A stretch of 64,000 nucleotides of DNA. Origin: Planctomycetota bacterium. GTDB lineage: Bacteria; Planctomycetota; Phycisphaerae; Phycisphaerales; Phycisphaeraceae. The stretch spans positions 26,761 through 90,760 of the forward strand of contig JAIOPN010000015.1 of the NCBI GenBank assembly GCA_021413865.1, in the 5' to 3' direction. Made by a program: the position numbers and the translations under genes. The notes below the pieces were generated by a model. The model was not told the origin of the DNA, did not search any database, and saw only the letters and a list, made by a program, of their open reading frames with translations. Shown in pieces: positions 1 through 8,040 of the stretch; position 1 is the first letter of the stretch; each line of letters begins with the position of its first letter.

Positions 1-2
1 AC

Positions 3-1253
3 ATACGCCACGACCCGCACCCGCGATGGCCCCTCGCGGCCGCGCTGTTGCTGCTGATCTCCCTCGCGCACGCCGCAGCGGCGCAGGTCGTGCCGGAAAC
101 CGTCACCCACGACCCGCCTCCCAAACTCACGAGCTTCAAGAGCAAGTTCTACACGGTGCAGACCAATCTGACCGTCGAGGAGGCCAGGCCGATCGCCGAG
201 CACATGGACGCGGTCTTCGCCGAGTACTCCCGCCGTTTCGCCTCCTTCCCGGCACGCAACGCCGAACTGATGCCGCTCTACCTGCTGCGGACGCAGAAGC
301 AGTACGAGGGGTTGCTGGGCTCCAACGGCATCAACGCCGCCAACACCGGGGGCATGTTCTTTATCCAGCGGACAATCCAGGGTCTGGCGACCTTCACCCA
401 GGGCCGAAACCTCTCGGCGACCTACGTCGTGCTCCAGCACGAGGGCTTCCACCAGTTCGCCTACAGCAGGATGGGGACCAACCTGCCCATCTGGGTGAAC
501 GAGGGGCTCGCCCAGTATTTCGAGGACGGCATCCTCACCCAGCAGCACGGCATGTACGTCGGCCTGGCCAACGCGCGACGGCTCGCCTCCGTGCAATCGG
601 CGATCGCGCACAGCAGCATCCTCGACATCGACGAACTGCTCGCGCGCAGCCAGGACGAGTGGCACCAGATCGTCGTTGCCGGCGGCGAGGGCGCGGGGCT
701 GCAGTACGACCAATCCTGGTCGCTGGTCTATTTCCTCATCCACGGCGACAGCGGCAAGTACAAGGCCGCCTTCGAGAAATACCTCACCCTCGTCAGCCAG
801 GGCCGATCCAGCGTCTCGGCCTTTTCGCAATCGTTCGGCGCGACCAACAACAAGGCCTTCCGCGACCGCTGGATCGCCTTCACCGAAAAAGCCACGCCCG
901 ACCCGCTCAACATCTCGATCGTCCGCATGGAGTTCCTGGGCGCGGGCCTCAAGTTCCTCCTCGAACGCCAGCACCCGATGCCCAAAACCCTCGACGAGTT
1001 GCGGCAGGTCCTCATCTCCTTCCAGTTCGCCCTCACCCGCTACTCGCCCGGTGTGAAGATCGTCCAGACCGCCGGCGACGAAAGCCTCTACGCCTTCCCG
1101 CGCAACGGGCAGGACGCCCCCTTCCTCCTGCTCGAGCCCTCGGCCTCGGGCCTGCCCCCGCGCATCACCGCGCAGGGCCTCAAGCCCGAACCCACGCTGG
1201 TGTGGTCCCGCGACAAGCAGGGGAACCTCGTGCAGGACATGCAGTTCAAGTGA
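3..1253 (+). CDS. Secreted DUF1570 / gluzincin-like protein, 5' partial
   Basis: The frame is open to the left edge of the window, so the true start lies upstream. The first visible residues form a hydrophobic leucine/alanine stretch ending in an Ala-rich site (LAHAAAAQ), which looks like the end of a signal peptide; the product is probably exported. About 140 residues into the visible part is a zinc-metalloprotease signature, HEGFH, followed about 18 residues later by NEGLAQYFE, the pattern of the peptidase MA-like / DUF1570 family common in planctomycetes. The substrate is unknown. A small ORF within it starting at TTG is not taken as the start because signal-peptide residues precede it. 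Family call is firm; proteolytic activity is inferred. Confidence 0.75.
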   Translation: MRHDPHPRWPLAAALLLLISLAHAAAAQVVPETVTHDPPPKLTSFKSKFYTVQTNLTVEEARPIAEHMDAVFAEYSRRFASFPARNAELMPLYLLRTQKQYEGLLGSNGINAANTGGMFFIQRTIQGLATFTQGRNLSATYVVLQHEGFHQFAYSRMGTNLPIWVNEGLAQYFEDGILTQQHGMYVGLANARRLASVQSAIAHSSILDIDELLARSQDEWHQIVVAGGEGAGLQYDQSWSLVYFLIHGDSGKYKAAFEKYLTLVSQGRSSVSAFSQSFGATNNKAFRDRWIAFTEKATPDPLNISIVRMEFLGAGLKFLLERQHPMPKTLDELRQVLISFQFALTRYSPGVKIVQTAGDESLYAFPRNGQDAPFLLLEPSASGLPPRITAQGLKPEPTLVWSRDKQGNLVQDMQFK

Positions 1254-1258
1254 CGCAG

Positions 1259-1283
1259 GCACGCCCGCTTCAGCGGGCCGTGC
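1259..1283. terminator. Hairpin between convergent genes (palindromic repeat copy 1)
   Basis: A stem CCCGCT/AGCGGG with a 2-nt loop, extended by GCACG/CGTGC around a bulged C, sits between two convergent genes. There is no long T-run. Its sequence is nearly the same as a hairpin at 24137-24159, so it may be an interspersed palindromic repeat serving as a bidirectional terminator. Confidence 0.5.
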
Positions 1284-1295
1284 TCCGCCGTGCGT

Positions 1296-1979
1296 TCACA
1301 TCACGAGCCCATCCAACGAACCCAACCCGATCGGCTCACGCGTGTAGAACGGCTCGGCGTAGTCCGTGCCGATCCGGCTGCCCATGTAGCCGTTCATCTG
1401 TCGGATCGCCTCCACGATGCGCCGGTTCCGCTCAGCCTTGACGAACTGCGACTCGTACGCGGTGATCGAGTTCATCTTTGCCTCGATCTGCGCCGAAATG
1501 TCGATGCAGAACGTGGGCACGATCGGGGCCCGCAGGTGCATGGCGAAGTAATAGAAGAGCCACTTGGGGTGGATCGGCTGGCCGGGGATGTCGGCCTTGG
1601 TCAGCTTGGCGTCGAAGCGGGCGTCCTCGACGATGCGGGTCGTCGCCAGGTGGTCCGGGTGCGCGTCCTCGAAATAGGGACAGAAGAGGATCGACGCCTG
1701 GTGCTCGCGGATGACACCGGCCACCTTGTGGCGGGAGGCCAGGTCGTGTGTCACCTCACGGTTTTTCAGGCCGAGCAACCGCCGTTTCACGCCCAAGATT
1801 TCCGCGGCGCGGGTCCACTCACGCTGCCTGATCTCCGGCGAGCCGTGCGGCGTGGGCTCGCCGTTGGTCATGTCGAGCAGCAGCACGTTGTGCCCCTGCG
1901 ACACGAAACGGAGGATCGCCCCGCCCATGCCGATCTCCTGGTCATCCGGGTGCGGACCTACGACAAGAATGTTCGCCAT
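1296..1979 (-). CDS. PIG-L family deacetylase, BshB1-like
   Basis: A 227-residue zinc-dependent N-acetylglucosaminyl deacetylase of the LmbE/PIG-L family. The N-terminal zinc motif HPDD is at residues 9-12 after a hydrophobic strand, and a second metal motif, AHPDHL, follows near residue 115. The ending TREPIGLGSL and overall length fit the BshB1 group, which deacetylates GlcNAc-malate in bacillithiol synthesis; other GlcNAc conjugates are possible. The start at 1979 is preferred because GAGGA lies just upstream; a TTG 15 bases earlier overlaps the stop of the glycosyltransferase gene upstream. The two genes are probably cotranscribed. The neighbouring GT4 is not a recognisable BshA, so bacillithiol synthesis is only a possibility. 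Confidence 0.8.
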   Translation of the reverse strand: MANILVVGPHPDDQEIGMGGAILRFVSQGHNVLLLDMTNGEPTPHGSPEIRQREWTRAAEILGVKRRLLGLKNREVTHDLASRHKVAGVIREHQASILFCPYFEDAHPDHLATTRIVEDARFDAKLTKADIPGQPIHPKWLFYYFAMHLRAPIVPTFCIDISAQIEAKMNSITAYESQFVKAERNRRIVEAIRQMNGYMGSRIGTDYAEPFYTREPIGLGSLDGLVM

Positions 1980-1990
1980 GGTGTTCGTCC

Positions 1991-3166
1991 TCAATCCCGG
2001 ACCGCCGCCGCGAGCGCGCCGGCGTAGATTTCTTCCAGCCGCCGGGTCATCAGCCGCACGTCGAACCGTTCGCGTGCAAAACGCCCGCCTTCCTCCGCCA
2101 ACCGCAGACGCTCCGCCGGGTCACTGAGCAACCCGAGAATCGCCCGCGCCAGCGCGTCGCGGTCGCCGACCGGCACGAGCCGGCCGGTCTGGCCGTCGAT
2201 GCAGACCTCGCCGATTCCGCCCGCATCGTACCCCACCACCGCGCAGCCGCAGAGCAACGCCTGTACCAGCGTGCGCGGCTGACCCTCCTGATACGACGGC
2301 AACGCCGCCACATCCATCGACGACATCATCTCCCCCACCCGCGCCGGGGGCACAAGCCCCGTGAAAATCACGTTGCCCGCCAGGTTTTCTTTTTCGACGC
2401 GATCTTCCAGTGCCGCCCGGTGCCAGCCATCACCCACAATGACGAGGCGTAAGCCCGGCAATCGCTCGATAAGCCGTGGCATTACGTCGAGCAGATCATC
2501 CTGTCCTTTCAATTTGTCGAGCCTCGCCACGATGCCCACCACCGGCGCGTCAGGCGCGATGCCCAGCTCACGCCGCGCCGCCTCACGTGCGCCGACCGGC
2601 GGCGAGAATGCCGTGACGTCCACGCCACTGGGCACCACGTCGTACTGTTCGGGCCGGCCGATGTGGCGTTCACGGAAGGAATCGATCATCGCCCGCGTCA
2701 CGCCCAGGATGCGGTCGCACCGCCGCGCCGCCCAGCGCTCCAACGCGACGTATATCGCGTTGATGATCCCGGGTTGGCGCTCGTGGAACGGCAGACCGTG
2801 CACCGTGTGGATGACAACGGGTTTGTCCTCATGCTTTTCCGCCCACGCCGCCGCGCGGCCGACGATCCCCGCCTTGCTCGAGTGCGTGTGCACCACATCC
2901 GGGGCGATCGCTCGGATCAGCCTGCGCAACGCGCGGTAACACAGATAATCATGCACCGGTAGGATCGCACGCCGCATCGACTTCACCTCGACCAGCGTCG
3001 CGCCGCTCCGCTTCGCCTCTTCAAGCAGCGACCCCTCGGGCCCGTAGATCGGCCCGTACACCAGCCACACCTCGTGCCCCGCCGCGACCTGCGCCGCGCA
3101 GCTCAGCACCGTGTTCTGCTGCGCCCCGCCGAGAATCAGCCGCGTGATGATGTGGACGATGCGCAT
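1991..3166 (-). CDS. Glycosyltransferase family 4 (GT-B fold)
   Basis: A 391-residue retaining glycosyltransferase. It begins with the acceptor-domain signature HIITRLILGGAQ and has the GT4 E-x7-E type motif in its C-terminal half (SYQEGQPRTLVQALLCG), followed by the sugar-nucleotide loop GGIGEV. The longest frame starts 19 codons earlier, but the chosen ATG gives a proper first beta strand. It would transfer a sugar from a nucleotide sugar to a lipid, protein or polysaccharide acceptor in the cytoplasm. It lies directly upstream of the PIG-L deacetylase and downstream of truA on the same strand. The acceptor cannot be deduced. No transmembrane segment is seen. Confidence 0.85.
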   Translation of the reverse strand: MRIVHIITRLILGGAQQNTVLSCAAQVAAGHEVWLVYGPIYGPEGSLLEEAKRSGATLVEVKSMRRAILPVHDYLCYRALRRLIRAIAPDVVHTHSSKAGIVGRAAAWAEKHEDKPVVIHTVHGLPFHERQPGIINAIYVALERWAARRCDRILGVTRAMIDSFRERHIGRPEQYDVVPSGVDVTAFSPPVGAREAARRELGIAPDAPVVGIVARLDKLKGQDDLLDVMPRLIERLPGLRLVIVGDGWHRAALEDRVEKENLAGNVIFTGLVPPARVGEMMSSMDVAALPSYQEGQPRTLVQALLCGCAVVGYDAGGIGEVCIDGQTGRLVPVGDRDALARAILGLLSDPAERLRLAEEGGRFARERFDVRLMTRRLEEIYAGALAAAVRD

Positions 3167-3204
3167 TGGGGACAATCCGAAACGCAGACCCACAACACGG
3201 GTCC

Positions 3205-4023
3205 TCACTCGTATTTCACCCACTCCAGCCAGAGCCCCGTCGGCGGCATCGTTGGCCCGGCCTCGCGGCGCTCGCGCGTCCTGAGCACCAGGTCCACCAC
3301 CTCCGGCCCGAACCGGCCCCGCCCCACCTCCACCAGTGTCCCCGTGATGATCCGCACCATGTTGTAGAGGAACCCGCTCCCGCTCACGACGACCTGCACC
3401 TCGTCGCCGACCGCCTCGACACGGCAGTCGTGGATCGTCCGCACCGTGGTGATCCGGTCGTGGCTGGCGGCGGCAAAACCGAGGAAATCATGCTCGCCGA
3501 TCATCCGCCGGGCGGCGTCGTTCATTCGCCCCACGTCCAGCGGGGTCCAGCAGTGATACACGTAGTGACGCCGGTCGAGCGGCCGGAGCTTCGACATGAA
3601 CAGGCGGTAGCGGTACTGCTTGGACCTCGCGCCCGAGATGGCATCGAAACCCGGAGGCGCGAACTCGGCGCGGCGGACCTCGACGTCCTCGGGCAGGCGC
3701 GAGTTGATCGCGTCGGCCATGCGTTCCAGCGGGATGCGCGTCGCGGCGTCGAACTGCGCGGTCTGCCCCAAAGCGTGAACGCCCGCGTCCGTCCGGCTCG
3801 CGCCCACCACGTTCAACTGCTGCTGCATCGTGCGCAGCACCGCCTGCTCGACGACCCCCTGCACCGTGCGCAGCGGCTCGACGCCAGCGGGTTCCTGTTT
3901 CTGCCAGCCGTGGAAGAGCGTGCCGTCGTAGGCGATGGTGAGCTTGTAACGGCGCAGCTCCGGAACGGAGCGCAGGGGCTCCTCCGGCACGGCGGGAGAC
4001 GGCGTCGTGGGCGCTTCGCTCAT
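3205..4023 (-). CDS. truA: tRNA pseudouridine(38-40) synthase TruA
   Basis: A 272-residue protein with the TruA core: YDGTLFHGWQ near residue 32 and the catalytic-aspartate motif SRTDAGVHALGQ near residue 77, then KQYRYRLF and the C-terminal FLYNMVRIITGTL segment. It converts uridines 38-40 of the anticodon arm to pseudouridine in the cytoplasm. The N-terminal extension of about 25 residues rich in Pro and Glu is longer than in E. coli. It is on the same strand as the downstream glycosyltransferase gene and separated from it by about 40 bases. Assignment is secure. Confidence 0.96.
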   Translation of the reverse strand: MSEAPTTPSPAVPEEPLRSVPELRRYKLTIAYDGTLFHGWQKQEPAGVEPLRTVQGVVEQAVLRTMQQQLNVVGASRTDAGVHALGQTAQFDAATRIPLERMADAINSRLPEDVEVRRAEFAPPGFDAISGARSKQYRYRLFMSKLRPLDRRHYVYHCWTPLDVGRMNDAARRMIGEHDFLGFAAASHDRITTVRTIHDCRVEAVGDEVQVVVSGSGFLYNMVRIITGTLVEVGRGRFGPEVVDLVLRTRERREAGPTMPPTGLWLEWVKYE

Positions 4024-4063
4024 GCCGGTGAGTCTAATGAATAGAGGGGCGACGCGGAGCGGA

Positions 4064-4285
4064 TCAGGTCGGTGATGAACCTTGACTGATCCTGACGAAA
4101 AGCCATCGGCCTCCCCAGAGCAGACCCTTGAAAGCCAGCCGGCGCAGGAAGGGAAATTTCGTTGCGATAAGCCCCAGCGACGACGCGGCGAGCACGGAAC
4201 GCCACGGACTCTCCGCGATGAGCCGTGGGAGGGTGCACTGCTCGGCCGCGTGGCGCAGACGTGCCTTGGCCTGCGCCACCGTCAC
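4064..4285 (-). CDS. Small YqjK-like protein of a yqjDE-type operon
   Basis: A 73-residue protein that I start at a GTG overlapping the stop of the holin-family gene by four bases (GTGA), a normal translational-coupling arrangement. It is basic, begins with an amphipathic helix, and has a moderately hydrophobic stretch around ASSLGLIATKF and a tryptophan-containing end. No domain is recognised with certainty. Position after a DUF883 gene and a holin-like gene matches the E. coli yqjD-yqjE-yqjK order, which is the basis of the name. A longer reading of the same frame runs back through the upstream gene and is not preferred. Confidence 0.55.
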   Translation of the reverse strand: MTVAQAKARLRHAAEQCTLPRLIAESPWRSVLAASSLGLIATKFPFLRRLAFKGLLWGGRWLFVRISQGSSPT

Positions 4286-4566
4286 TTCTTGTTGTTGATC
4301 ATCCCGTGTGCCGTCCACCACAATCCTCCAGCACCGGCCATGAGGGCCGCCCCCACGATGGCCGCCGCGCCGATCGGCCCGATCCACCACTGGAGCAACA
4401 TGAACAACGCCCCGCCAACGGCGAGAATCCCCGCCGCGCCGAGGATCACGGCGATCGTGAGCATCCCCATCGCGGCGCCGAGCCGGTAGGCCCCGCGACG
4501 CAGGTCACGTGCCTCGGCCTCGAGCAGCTCGACCGCCGAGATAAAAACGTCGGTCAGCAGCTTCAA
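4282..4566 (-). CDS. Phage-holin-superfamily (YqjE-like) membrane protein
   Basis: A 94-residue protein with an amphipathic N-terminal helix (about residues 1-28) and two hydrophobic helices separated by a short WWIGP turn, the topology of the holin_3_6 / YqjE family. It is the middle gene of a tight minus-strand trio: its start is 3 bases after the DUF883 gene and its stop overlaps the next gene. In E. coli the equivalent proteins are inner-membrane proteins linked to stationary phase and stress; a lytic phage role is unlikely because no phage genes are nearby. Confidence 0.75.
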   Translation of the reverse strand: MKLLTDVFISAVELLEAEARDLRRGAYRLGAAMGMLTIAVILGAAGILAVGGALFMLLQWWIGPIGAAAIVGAALMAGAGGLWWTAHGMINNKK

Positions 4567-4569
4567 ACC

Positions 4570-4821
4570 TTACCTCCGGCTGACCAGCGCGCCGATCAAC
4601 GCGCCCACGCCCAGCGCGATCAGCACGCTGGTGATCGGCCGTTCGCTGATCTTCTCCTGCACCGCCTCGACGGCCTCTCCGCCGAGTTCCTTGGCCTGCG
4701 CCACGCTGTGCTTGCCCGCCTTCGCCGCGGTGTTCAGCAGGCCGCTGAAATCGTCGCGCAGCTTGCCGATGTCGTGCTTGATCTTGTCGATGTCCGTGTG
4801 GTCCACTGCTCGATCTGCCAT
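4570..4821 (-). CDS. DUF883 (YqjD/ElaB-like) membrane-anchored protein
   Basis: An 83-residue protein with a charged helical N-terminal half (heptad-like, rich in Lys, Asp and Glu) followed by ERPITSVLIALGVGALIG and a C-terminal arginine pair. This is the DUF883 plan: a helical cytoplasmic part and a C-terminal anchor with glycine-zipper spacing. E. coli YqjD and ElaB bind ribosomes at the inner membrane in stationary phase. First gene of the trio; GGAGAC precedes the ATG. The family is clear, the ribosome role is by analogy. Confidence 0.85.
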   Translation of the reverse strand: MADRAVDHTDIDKIKHDIGKLRDDFSGLLNTAAKAGKHSVAQAKELGGEAVEAVQEKISERPITSVLIALGVGALIGALVSRR

Positions 4822-5004
4822 GACCCGTCTCCTTCCAAAAAAATGTGCGCACAGATCGGAGCCACGCCGGTCCCGATCTTTGGTGCTGGTTTCCCCTTCC
4901 GCCCTGATTCAGCTTACTCACGCCGAGCCAATAGACAATGATTTTCCGACAATTGCTGGAAAATAAGGAAAAACCTTACAAGAGATGAACCGCTGCGTTG
5001 CCCG

Positions 5005-6138
5005 TCACCCGCGCATCGTCTCGGGGTCCACGCCTAACCCCTCGCACCACCGGCGATACACGATCGGCGATATCTCTGACGGCTTGATCTCGCTCCGCCC
5101 GCCCCAGAAGACGTTGGTGTACCCCACCGGGATGCCCGCCTCTTCGAGGTGTTTGTCGATCGCCGCTTTGTGTGCCAGCACGACCGGCTTCTCCGTCCCG
5201 TGGGCCACCCCCATGACATTCACGTTGTGGAACTCTGGCCCCCCCTCGCGCCAGTAGGCGTGCGTCATGATGTGGTGCCGCCCCACCTCGCGCCCCGCTT
5301 CGACTTCCTTCCCCGGTGGCACCGCCCAGTGGAACAACGCGTTGAACTTCGTCACGCGCTGCCCGTCGGCCAACGGCTTGACGTGCTCCAGGAACGTCGA
5401 GAACCGCCCGATCACGCGCCGCTCATTCAGCGAACGCGCCACCTCGACGAACTTCTCGAACGACACCCCCGCCTCCGCGGCGCGGGCATGCCACGGGTTT
5501 TCATTGATCTCTTCCACGGCGAACTCTCGTTTGAGCGCCTCGAGCACCCGCCAGTCCATCTCATTCAGCGCAACGATATTCGTATCGTGCACCTCGGCCA
5601 GTTCGTCGGCCCGGCTACCCGGTTCGAGCGTCTTACGCCGCACGTGGCCCACCCCCAGCGCAAAAAGTACCTTCGCCGGCATAACCAGGTACCGCTCCGC
5701 GCCGGCCAGGCGGCAGAGCAGGTCGCAGTGGCGCGCCATGGAAAAACCCTGCGGGACCTTCAGCGTGGTCCAGAGGCGGTAGGCGGAACCGGGGGTGGCG
5801 GTGTCGGTGGTGCGGACGACGACGTGGCCGGAGAAGGGGTCGTTGTCGAACATCCAGCGGAAGGCGGCGTCGAGCGTGCCGGGCCGATCGGGAACCTGCC
5901 AGGCGACCAGGGCGCCCGGGGCGAGGTTGGTGGCCATGAGCGTCTGACGCACGCGACGGATCGTGCCCGCGGCGAGCATGGCGCGGATGCGCTCCAGCAC
6001 AACAGGCAGCTCCACGCCCGACAGCCTCGCGATCTCGCTGAACGGATCAACCTGGAAACCCTGCACGCGGTCCTCGGAGACTGCGAGTATCTGTGCGTTC
6101 ACGGGGTCGTCGATGGCGATGGGGACAGTGGCGGACAT
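5005..6138 (-). CDS. Tandem Lrp/AsnC-type, siroheme-decarboxylase-like protein
   Basis: A 377-residue protein made of two similar halves. Each has a winged-helix segment (near residues 35-70 and 210-250) followed by a ligand-binding ferredoxin-like domain. The second half carries MTHAYWREGG and the conserved ending SEIKPSEISPIVYRRW. This plan resembles AhbA and AhbB, which decarboxylate siroheme in the alternative heme pathway, here fused in one chain. It is often labelled as an Lrp-family regulator, but the tandem arrangement argues for an enzyme or a heme-related sensor. No other ahb or siroheme gene is present nearby. The next gene upstream encodes a flavin reductase. Confidence 0.6.
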   Translation of the reverse strand: MSATVPIAIDDPVNAQILAVSEDRVQGFQVDPFSEIARLSGVELPVVLERIRAMLAAGTIRRVRQTLMATNLAPGALVAWQVPDRPGTLDAAFRWMFDNDPFSGHVVVRTTDTATPGSAYRLWTTLKVPQGFSMARHCDLLCRLAGAERYLVMPAKVLFALGVGHVRRKTLEPGSRADELAEVHDTNIVALNEMDWRVLEALKREFAVEEINENPWHARAAEAGVSFEKFVEVARSLNERRVIGRFSTFLEHVKPLADGQRVTKFNALFHWAVPPGKEVEAGREVGRHHIMTHAYWREGGPEFHNVNVMGVAHGTEKPVVLAHKAAIDKHLEEAGIPVGYTNVFWGGRSEIKPSEISPIVYRRWCEGLGVDPETMRG

Positions 6139-6212
6139 GCGTGGGGTCCAGACCCCAACCCTTCGCGGACTCAGCCGGCTTGGTCGGGGGCATCTATCTT
6201 AGGGTGCGGGGC

Positions 6213-6701
6213 TCAATATTTCAGGCCGTTGTCGCGCACGTGGACGTGCGGCTCGCCACCGAAATACTGGCCGTTACGGACGATGCCCACGAAGATGTCG
6301 TGGTCTCCCTCGACGTCCATGTGGCAGGTGAGTTCGCACTCGAGGAAGCCCAGCGTGTGGGCGAGCAGCGGGAGGGTGAGCACGGAATCGTGGACGAGTT
6401 CGAGGCCCAGGAACGGGTCCTGTATGCCGTCGGAGCCGCCGGCGAACTTGCGGAGGATGCCCTTCTCGTTCTTGGGCAGTTGGCACAGGCCGAAGCGGCG
6501 CGACTCGCTGATCAGCGGCATGATCGGCCGGCCCTTGCCGATCGCGATCGAGACCATCGGCGGCTGAAAGCAGACCTGCTGCACCCAGCTCGCGAGCATG
6601 CCGGCGCGGCGGTCCTCATGTTGCGCGGTGAGGATGAAAAGCCCGGAAGGGATGCGGCCCAGCGCCGCGGCGATCGCCTGTTTGGTTTTCTCGTCTTGCA
6701 T
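6213..6701 (-). CDS. Flavin reductase-like FMN-binding protein
   Basis: A 162-residue single-domain protein with the flavin reductase pattern: LGRIPSGLFILTA at the N-terminus, MLASWVQQVCFQPP in the first third, and LECELTCHMDVEGDHDIFVG near the end. It should bind FMN and use NAD(P)H to reduce it, supplying a partner oxygenase or acting on another acceptor. The ATG at 6701 is chosen because GGGGAG lies five bases upstream; a longer reading adds 17 residues. It is divergent from the phosphatase gene at 6797. No oxygenase partner is visible here. Confidence 0.85.
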   Translation of the reverse strand: MQDEKTKQAIAAALGRIPSGLFILTAQHEDRRAGMLASWVQQVCFQPPMVSIAIGKGRPIMPLISESRRFGLCQLPKNEKGILRKFAGGSDGIQDPFLGLELVHDSVLTLPLLAHTLGFLECELTCHMDVEGDHDIFVGIVRNGQYFGGEPHVHVRDNGLKY

Positions 6702-6796
6702 GCGGCTCCCCGACAGAGCCGACAGCATACGTTCACGCAAAGTGAACCGCAAAGCCGACGGCGCGTGACGCGGTCCGCCTCGCTATGCTCCGCCGC

Positions 6797-7441
6797 ATGA
6801 TCCACCGCTCCATCATCTTCGATCTGGACGGCACCCTCGCCGACACGCTCGCCGACATCGCGGCGGCGGCGAACCACGCGCTGGCGGAAATGGGCAGACC
6901 GACTTTTGACGTGCAGCGCTACCGCTACCTCGCCGGGCAGGGGCTGCACTCGCTGATGACCGACGCGCTGGGACCGGGCCATGCGGGCCTGGTCCCGCGC
7001 GGGATGGAATTGTTCCGCGCCTATTACTCGGACCATTGGACAGACCACACCGCGCCGTACCCGGGCGTGCCGGCGCTGCTGGATGAACTGACGCGCCGCG
7101 GCGTGCGCATGGCGGTGCTGAGCAACAAACCCGACTCAGCGACGCAGGCGATGATGAAGCACGGCTTCGCGCGGTGGCGTTTCGACGCCGTGATCGGCCA
7201 GCGCGAGGGCAAGCCGCTCAAGCCCGACCCGGCCGGTGCACTGGAGATCGCGGAAACGTGCGGCGTACCGGCGAAAGAATGGCTCTACGTCGGCGACACG
7301 AAGGTGGACATGATGACCGCGACGCGTGCGGGGATGTTCGCCGTGGGCGTGCTCTGGGGTTTCCGTGACGAACCGGAGCTGCGCGACAACGGGGCGCGGG
7401 TGATCATCCGTGAGCCGGCGGAGTTGCTGGCGCTGGTGTGA
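6797..7441 (+). CDS. gph: HAD-family phosphoglycolate phosphatase
   Basis: A 214-residue haloacid-dehalogenase hydrolase. Motif I FDLDGTLADT is near residue 7, motif II VLSNKPD is in the middle, and motifs III/IV KPLKPDP and YVGDTKVDMMTA follow. The alpha-helical cap between motifs I and II has the size seen in phosphoglycolate phosphatases, which remove the phosphate of 2-phosphoglycolate formed by photorespiration or DNA repair. Other small phosphosugars are possible. An ATG four codons upstream is an alternative start; neither has a strong ribosome site. Confidence 0.8.
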   Translation: MIHRSIIFDLDGTLADTLADIAAAANHALAEMGRPTFDVQRYRYLAGQGLHSLMTDALGPGHAGLVPRGMELFRAYYSDHWTDHTAPYPGVPALLDELTRRGVRMAVLSNKPDSATQAMMKHGFARWRFDAVIGQREGKPLKPDPAGALEIAETCGVPAKEWLYVGDTKVDMMTATRAGMFAVGVLWGFRDEPELRDNGARVIIREPAELLALV

Positions 7442-7492
7442 CACGGGCATGATTGTTTGACCACTGACGCCGCGGGCTCATAAAATAAGGTC

Positions 7493-7729
7493 ATGCGAAA
7501 GACAGTCCATACCGTGAAAAAGGAGGCGATGGCGCTCTCCCCCAGCGAGCGGGCAAGCTTGGCGCACGACCTGATCCTCAGCCTGGACGATCCGGCTGGA
7601 AACACACTCGCCCCTGAACAAGAAGCGGAAATAGCACGCCGCGCCCGTGCAGTGCGCCAGGGCCGAGCTGTCGGACGATCGGCGGCGGATGTCTTCTCCG
7701 CCATCAAGCCCAAGACCCGCTCTCGATGA
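7493..7729 (+). CDS. Antitoxin of a ParE-type addiction module
   Basis: A 78-residue, strongly charged helical protein. The segment ALSPSERASLAHDLILSLDD is the hallmark of the 'putative addiction module component' family that pairs with RelE/ParE toxins. It would bind and neutralise the toxin encoded downstream and probably repress the operon. Its stop overlaps the toxin start (ATGA), so the two are translationally coupled. Confidence 0.85.
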   Translation: MRKTVHTVKKEAMALSPSERASLAHDLILSLDDPAGNTLAPEQEAEIARRARAVRQGRAVGRSAADVFSAIKPKTRSR

Positions 7730-8028
7730 CCCCGGTCACGATCATCGCCGAAGCCGAAGCGGAACTCCGTGAGGCTGTCGTTTTTTATGAAACCAGACGC
7801 CCGGGGCTGGGCATGGATTTTGCGGACGAAGCCCAAGCCGCCACCGCCGCCATCGGTCACGCCCCACGACGCTGGCCGCTGCGCCGTGACGGCACGCGGC
7901 GTGTTCTGCTGCCGCGATTCCCTTACCTGGTCATTTATCTCATCCACGGCGGGCAAGTGTGGATCATCGCGTTTGCTCATTGCAAACGACGGCCGCTCTA
8001 TTGGTCACGCCGTGTCCCGCCAAAGTAA
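7726..8028 (+). CDS. RelE/ParE superfamily toxin
   Basis: A 100-residue protein with the ParE fold signature: an N-terminal AEAELREAVVFYE helix, a central basic stretch, RRVLLPRFPYLVIYLI, and a C-terminal AFAHCKRRPLYW. ParE toxins poison DNA gyrase while RelE toxins cut mRNA; the arrangement with this antitoxin family and the FPYLVIY strand favour the ParE side. The tail PLYWSRR replaces the common PGYW. It is complete and follows its antitoxin without a gap. Confidence 0.85.
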   Translation: MTPVTIIAEAEAELREAVVFYETRRPGLGMDFADEAQAATAAIGHAPRRWPLRRDGTRRVLLPRFPYLVIYLIHGGQVWIIAFAHCKRRPLYWSRRVPPK

Positions 8029-8040
8029 TCGGCACGACCT

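Noticed and set aside
1296..3166. PIG-L deacetylase and GT4 gene as a bacillithiol bshA-bshB pair
   Set aside because: The glycosyltransferase lacks BshA-like N-terminal sequence, and no bshC is present, so only the deacetylase is called BshB1-like.
4282..4566. Holin-like gene as evidence for a prophage
   Set aside because: It belongs to a yqjE-like cellular family and is coupled to DUF883; no lysis or structural genes are near.
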